Source: Pancytospora philotis (Eukaryota; Microsporidia). From it: DNA of 16,350 nucleotides. Position 1 is the stretch's first letter. Each line of letters opens with the position of its first letter. The position numbers were made by a program, and so were the translations under genes. The stretch covers positions 16,090 through 32,439 of the forward strand of contig JALRLY010000230.1 of NCBI GenBank assembly GCA_023647555.1. The letters run 5' to 3'. The notes below the pieces were generated by a model that was not told the DNA's origin, searched no databases, and saw only the letters and a program-made list of their open reading frames with translations. This document shows positions 13,099 to 16,350 of the stretch, in pieces.

Positions 13099-15366
13099 TT
13101 ATATAATATCGAACATGCGCTTCAGATACACAAGCAGCTCGACGTGCTCCGGCGTGATCTCATCAGCGAAGTACGTCTTCAGACAGTCGATCGACTTGCG
13201 CGTAACGACCGTGTAGATCGGGTCGTCCATGCCGAAGTGCCGGTTGAACATCTTGGGCGTGTCGCCCTTGCCCAGCTCGATCTTTATGGCGACCTGCTGG
13301 CCGGTCTGCGCGACAGAGACGTTCTTCTTGTTGTCGATGATGGACACGACATTTCCGAGCTTGGTGCATCCGTTCTTGAAGACGCACAGCGGGGCACTGA
13401 CCTTGAGCGTGCCCTTCACGACCTCTACGCCAAGCACCAGCGGGCTCCGCTGCGCAAAGACGCAGTTGGGCAGGATCCTCAGCTGCGCGGGAGACACCGC
13501 CTCCTCTGCATGGGCCTTCTTATCCGCATCCACCACGTCCTTGACATACGCGTTGTACTGGTCAAATAGATGGTAGATGATCTCAGCGGTGAAGATCTTC
13601 ACACGCATCGAGTCAGCCATCTCCAGGATCTCCTTGTCCAGATCCACGTTGAAGCAGAGCACCGCGCGGTGCAGCTTGTTGCTCATCGCACCGACCTTGA
13701 TGATGTCCTTCTTCTTCAGCTTGCCGAGAGTGACCGTGGACACGGGGATGCTCTCCTGCGCCAGGAAGGAGAGCAGCGCCTCGAGCGAGCCGAGCGTGGA
13801 AGCCACGGCATGCACGCCGGCATCGTCCGTCTTGATGGACGAGAGCACGGAAGAAACATCCTCCTCAAGCAGCCGCAGAACGTCCTCGCGCGAGTAGCAC
13901 ACCGAGTCATCATCAGTCTCTGATCGCTGGGCGCGGCTCTTCCCGTCCTTGATAACGTACAGCTTAGAACCAGCAACCGCATTCTCGATGCCGAGCGCCA
14001 CAATTTTGATTCCGATGGAGGCGTGCACGGTCTTGAGCGACTCGTACTGCGATTTAACGCGCAGCTCCTTCAGCGGCTGCGGCACGAGCAGCGCCTTGAC
14101 CGTAGACACGATAGGCCCGTCAAAGCCGCAGATGCCGAACTGGTCGCCCTCCGACAGCGAGCCGTTGCTCAGAATCGCATCGAGCGTAACACCGAAGCCC
14201 TCCACGTGCTTCACCTCCAGCACCGTGCACTCGGTCTCCCGCGTCACGCGCATCTTCTCCTTCATAAAGCGGTTGGAGAGCTCCAAAAACAGCCGCACCA
14301 GGTCAGAAATGCCCTCGCCGGTGATCGCAGAGGTGGGGACCAGCGAGATGCACTTCCGCGCGTCGCTGTTCTCGTAAAACAGCTTGGCATTCAGGCCCTG
14401 CGCCGCGAACTGCGCAATCGTGTTCTCCACCAGCGAATTGAACTCGCTCATCGAGCTCGGGTCCTGCTGCTCGGTGTTCTTGCAGAACGAGAGCCAGGGG
14501 TTGTCCGCCGTGCAGCCCTTCCACCCGTATATTCTATCGATCTTATTGAGCGCGACGATGAAGGGCGTCTTCTTCGCGCGCAGCAGCCCGATGCTCTCGA
14601 GGGTCTGCTGCTCGAGCCCGTGGCAGATGTCGACCACAAGGACCGCGAGGTTGCACAGCGAGGAGCCGCGCGAGCGCAGGTTAGAGAAAGACTCGTGCCC
14701 GGGCGTGTCGATGATCAGAATCCCGGGGAGCCCAACCGCCTCGATGCCGCACTTGGCAGTCAGCATGTCCGCGGGGAAGAACGTCGCGCCGATCTGCTGC
14801 GTAATGCCGCCGGCCTCGGAGCCCTGCACGTTCGACTCGCGCAGCTTGTCAAGCAGCTTGGTCTTGCCGGTGTCCACGTGGCCGAGGATGCAGCACACAG
14901 GGCTCTTGAACTCCTGTCTGTCCGCACCCACCGCAGACGCGGTCTCGGCCTTGGCTTCGACCGCCGCCGGCGCATCGGACTCGGCCTTCTTCTTCGGCTT
15001 GCCGGTGAGGTTGAACCGCCCGAACTTGGCCTTGATCCGCTTGGTCTCCGCCTCCTTCTCCTTCTTGAGCCGGTCCTCCTCTTCTTTCTGCCGCTTCCGC
15101 TCCTCGGCCTCCTGCTTGCGCCGCTGGTTCTCCTGCGCGACCTTCGCATTGGCATCGCTGACCAGCTTCGCCTGCTCGATCTTCTGCTGCTGCATCGCCT
15201 TTATCTGCGCAAGGGAAACCTTCCCCTTGGCGCCCGGCCGCGCCGCCTGCACGACCTGCACCACCGGCGCGGCCTCGCTTCCCTTCTCGTGCGCGCGCTT
15301 GTCGGCGCCCTTGGCGCTGTCGGCAGCACCCGCTTTCTTGCTACCGTCCGTCGGCTGCTCGCTCAT
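13099..15366 (-). CDS. FUN12: Translation initiation factor eIF5B (IF2 family GTPase)
   Basis: GTPase that joins the 60S subunit to the initiation complex. 755 residues, against about 1,000 in yeast and 1,200 in human; the shortening is in the N-terminal tail. Residues 1-150 are Lys/Glu/Gln/Ala-rich, with a charged coiled-coil-like part at 60-115. G1 is GHVDTGKT (162-169), with C158-C159 just before it. The switch I region [20 protein letters not shown] follows at 178-197. G3 is DTPGHESF (220-227) and G4 is NKIDR (274-278). The C-terminal end [12 protein letters not shown] matches the eIF1A-binding tail. The start at 15366 lies 9 nt from an AAAATTTT element. The TAA stop at 13099-13101 is followed by an AT-rich sequence with no clean AATAAA. 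No internal deletion of a catalytic motif is apparent. Confidence 0.97.
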   Translation of the reverse strand: MSEQPTDGSKKAGAADSAKGADKRAHEKGSEAAPVVQVVQAARPGAKGKVSLAQIKAMQQQKIEQAKLVSDANAKVAQENQRRKQEAEERKRQKEEEDRLKKEKEAETKRIKAKFGRFNLTGKPKKKAESDAPAAVEAKAETASAVGADRQEFKSPVCCILGHVDTGKTKLLDKLRESNVQGSEAGGITQQIGATFFPADMLTAKCGIEAVGLPGILIIDTPGHESFSNLRSRGSSLCNLAVLVVDICHGLEQQTLESIGLLRAKKTPFIVALNKIDRIYGWKGCTADNPWLSFCKNTEQQDPSSMSEFNSLVENTIAQFAAQGLNAKLFYENSDARKCISLVPTSAITGEGISDLVRLFLELSNRFMKEKMRVTRETECTVLEVKHVEGFGVTLDAILSNGSLSEGDQFGICGFDGPIVSTVKALLVPQPLKELRVKSQYESLKTVHASIGIKIVALGIENAVAGSKLYVIKDGKSRAQRSETDDDSVCYSREDVLRLLEEDVSSVLSSIKTDDAGVHAVASTLGSLEALLSFLAQESIPVSTVTLGKLKKKDIIKVGAMSNKLHRAVLCFNVDLDKEILEMADSMRVKIFTAEIIYHLFDQYNAYVKDVVDADKKAHAEEAVSPAQLRILPNCVFAQRSPLVLGVEVVKGTLKVSAPLCVFKNGCTKLGNVVSIIDNKKNVSVAQTGQQVAIKIELGKGDTPKMFNRHFGMDDPIYTVVTRKSIDCLKTYFADEITPEHVELLVYLKRMFDII

Positions 15367-15375
15367 CTAGGAATT

Positions 15376-15383
15376 AAAATTTT
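15376..15383 (-). promoter_or_regulatory. AAATTT-like promoter element of FUN12
   Basis: AAAATTTT 9 nt before the ATG at 15366. Confidence 0.65.
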
Positions 15384-15501
15384 GTGAGCGTTTTCCCAGT
15401 TGCTTCGTAACAACTTGCTTTGCAGGGAGCGGGTAAAGTATGGACGCAAAGTTTGGATGCTAAAAACAATAGATGAAAAGCTGGCCAGATAATACTTAAT
15501 C

Positions 15502-15532
15502 CATGAGCTGCGCATTTGCATTGCAGCTCATG
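15502..15532. repeat. Perfect 10-bp inverted repeat with 11-nt loop
   Basis: CATGAGCTGC (15502-15511) is the exact reverse complement of GCAGCTCATG (15523-15532). It lies about 135 bp upstream of the eIF5B start. Confidence 0.6.
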
Positions 15533-15758
15533 CGCTGGTTGCTATTGCTGGCGCACCGCATTTCATTTAAACTACAGCTTACAGCTCTCAACTAGTTTAT
15601 TATCGGCCATTGGCTGCTTCCATCAGTCCATTCCTTCTCCTACCGCTGCTACACCAGTTACGTGCCGCATGACTAAGTTTGTGATTGGCACGATCACTTT
15701 GAAAAATGGCCACCAGCGGCATACAGCATAAAGCGCTACTTTAGCAGTACTGTTTGCA

Positions 15759-15825
15759 GATTGGGTACTCCACTACCGCATACCCCCTGCTCGTGGAGTT
15801 GTTTACGCGCCCACCCAATCGTTTT
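15759..15825 (+). ncRNA. Candidate structured RNA: nested hairpin followed by TTTT
   Basis: The outer stem GATTGGGT (15759-15766) / ACCCAATC (15813-15820) is 8 bp. Directly inside it the left strand continues as ACTCCAC (15767-15773), which pairs with GTGGAGT (15793-15799), another 7 bp. The right strand carries a 13-nt bulge and the terminal loop is 19 nt. On the plus strand GTTTT (15821-15825) follows, which could end a Pol III transcript. It does not fit a tRNA cloverleaf. The RNA boundaries, including the 5' end, are unknown. Confidence 0.35.
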
Positions 15826-16008
15826 GCGCGTGATCTATTGCCCCTTTATGTCACACTGATAGCACAGCGTGATCGCGCTCCGGCGTTCCCGCGCAGCAGA
15901 GAAGCCAGCATGCATCGGCTAGCACCCTCTGCCCCCTCCACACTCCATGCCGGCCGCAGCGCCCGGCGGTCTGTTTGTTTATGCGGGCCCGCGTTTCTCC
16001 CTCAAACA

Positions 16009-16035
16009 TTTAAAAAAAATAAAAAATAGGGGCCC
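16009..16035 (+). promoter_or_regulatory. A-rich tract plus GGGGCCC in front of SFT2
   Basis: ATTTAAAAAAAATAAAAAATA is shown here as position range only; GGGGCCC (16029-16035) ends 1 nt before the ATG at 16037. It resembles the CCC/GGG-like microsporidian signal and replaces AAAATTT. Confidence 0.5.
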
Positions 16036-16036
16036 A

Positions 16037-16350
16037 ATGCTTGGCAACAGTCGCGATCCACTGCAGGAGGCCCTCAACGCCAAGCGCTCGCGGTCCTCGC
16101 ACAGCTTCGCCGTCGGCTACAACAGCATGTTCAAGGAGCAGAAGTACGACCTCGAGTTCTTCTGGATGAGTTTCAGCCAGCGCATCGTCGCGTTCGCCGT
16201 CTCGGTGCTGCTCGGCGCGCTGCTCTTCTTCTATTCCATGACGCGGCTGCTCACATCGCTCGTCAACCCCGCCGGCTTCGTGCTGCCCTACGCCTTCTCC
16301 AACATCATATTCTGCTTCATGTTCGGCTTCCTCTCGGGCTTCAAGACGCA
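16037..16350 (+). CDS. SFT2: Sft2-like vesicle transport membrane protein, 5' part (3' end outside window)
   Basis: 104 complete codons from the ATG at 16037, then two bases. Sft2 is a small tetraspan Golgi protein involved in retrograde fusion of endosome-derived vesicles with the Golgi, functionally overlapping with Got1. A hydrophilic leader (1-41) precedes FWMSFSQRIVAFAVSVLLGA, which matches the family's start of the first helix (L-S-W-x-x-R-x-x-G-F). A second hydrophobic stretch follows at about 78-100 (AGFVLPYAFSNIIFCFMFGF). The third and fourth helices are outside the window. The start has GGGGCCC one base before it and an A-rich tract before that. Got1 is the main alternative within the same superfamily. 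Confidence 0.8.
   Translation, partial: MLGNSRDPLQEALNAKRSRSSHSFAVGYNSMFKEQKYDLEFFWMSFSQRIVAFAVSVLLGALLFFYSMTRLLTSLVNPAGFVLPYAFSNIIFCFMFGFLSGFKT

Larger units (their letters stand above)
15367..16036. other. 670-bp divergent gap between eIF5B and Sft2, rich in inverted repeats
   Basis: No coding frame I can support; a 91-codon frame at 15754-16029 has no features and ends in an A-run. The gap contains the eIF5B promoter element, a perfect 10-bp inverted repeat (15502-15532), a nested hairpin (15759-15820) followed by TTTT, a smaller hairpin (GTGAT...ATCAC near 15680-15696) and the A-rich plus GGGGCCC promoter of Sft2. It is the largest non-coding interval in the window. Confidence 0.6.

Noticed and set aside
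14023..15387. Long plus-strand open frame (454 codons) opposite eIF5B
   Set aside because: Leu/Arg/His-rich shadow of the GC-rich eIF5B gene, which has all GTPase motifs on the other strand; no promoter or known domain.
15890..15930. U6 snRNA-like string GCAGAGAAGCCAGCATG
   Set aside because: U6 needs an invariant ACAGAGA, and here it is GCAGAGA; no internal stem-loop or fitting 5' hairpin is visible. Chance resemblance is more likely.

Overview
This window looks like nuclear DNA of a very compact eukaryote, most likely a microsporidian or close relative (inference). The genes are intronless and closely packed on both strands, with intergenic gaps mostly of 55-370 bp. Several proteins are shorter than their family norm. 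Poly(A) signals sit on or next to stop codons. Most start codons have an AAAATTT element 6-25 nt upstream, which matches the AAATTT-like signal described for Microsporidia. Coding DNA is GC-rich with a strong preference for G/C third positions, while the gaps are visibly richer in A+T. The high GC makes long antisense frames common; I treat those as shadows. I cannot name the species.

Layout, left to right: the 5' part of an Atm1-type ABC half-transporter (minus, runs off the left edge); a stand-alone gene with a retrotransposon Gag capsid domain (minus); Pus10 tRNA pseudouridine synthase (plus); a Kti12-like protein without a P-loop (minus); an unrecognised protein with a possible winged helix (minus), divergent from a Csm3/Swi3/TIPIN-like fork-protection protein (plus); an unrecognised basic protein (plus); a 560-bp gap with a three-arm inverted repeat; deoxyhypusine synthase, Trm7 tRNA methyltransferase and Yos1 (all minus); a protein with two dsRNA-binding-like domains around a long linker (plus); Sec61-beta with an extra C-terminal hydrophobic segment (plus); a minimal Rad52 (plus); signal peptidase subunit Spc3 and eIF5B (both minus); a 670-bp structured gap; and the 5' part of Sft2 (plus, runs off the right edge).

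Functional themes: translation and tRNA modification (Pus10, Trm7, DHS, eIF5B, Kti12-like); the early secretory pathway (Sec61-beta, Spc3, Yos1, Sft2); recombination and fork protection (Rad52, Csm3-like); mitosomal Fe-S export (Atm1). I see no operon logic, and the neighbours are probably housekeeping genes packed together. The items most worth a second look are the domesticated-looking Gag gene, the double dsRBD-like protein, the Sec61-beta extension, the structured non-coding elements near 6645-6743 and 15759-15825, and the extended promoter motif.
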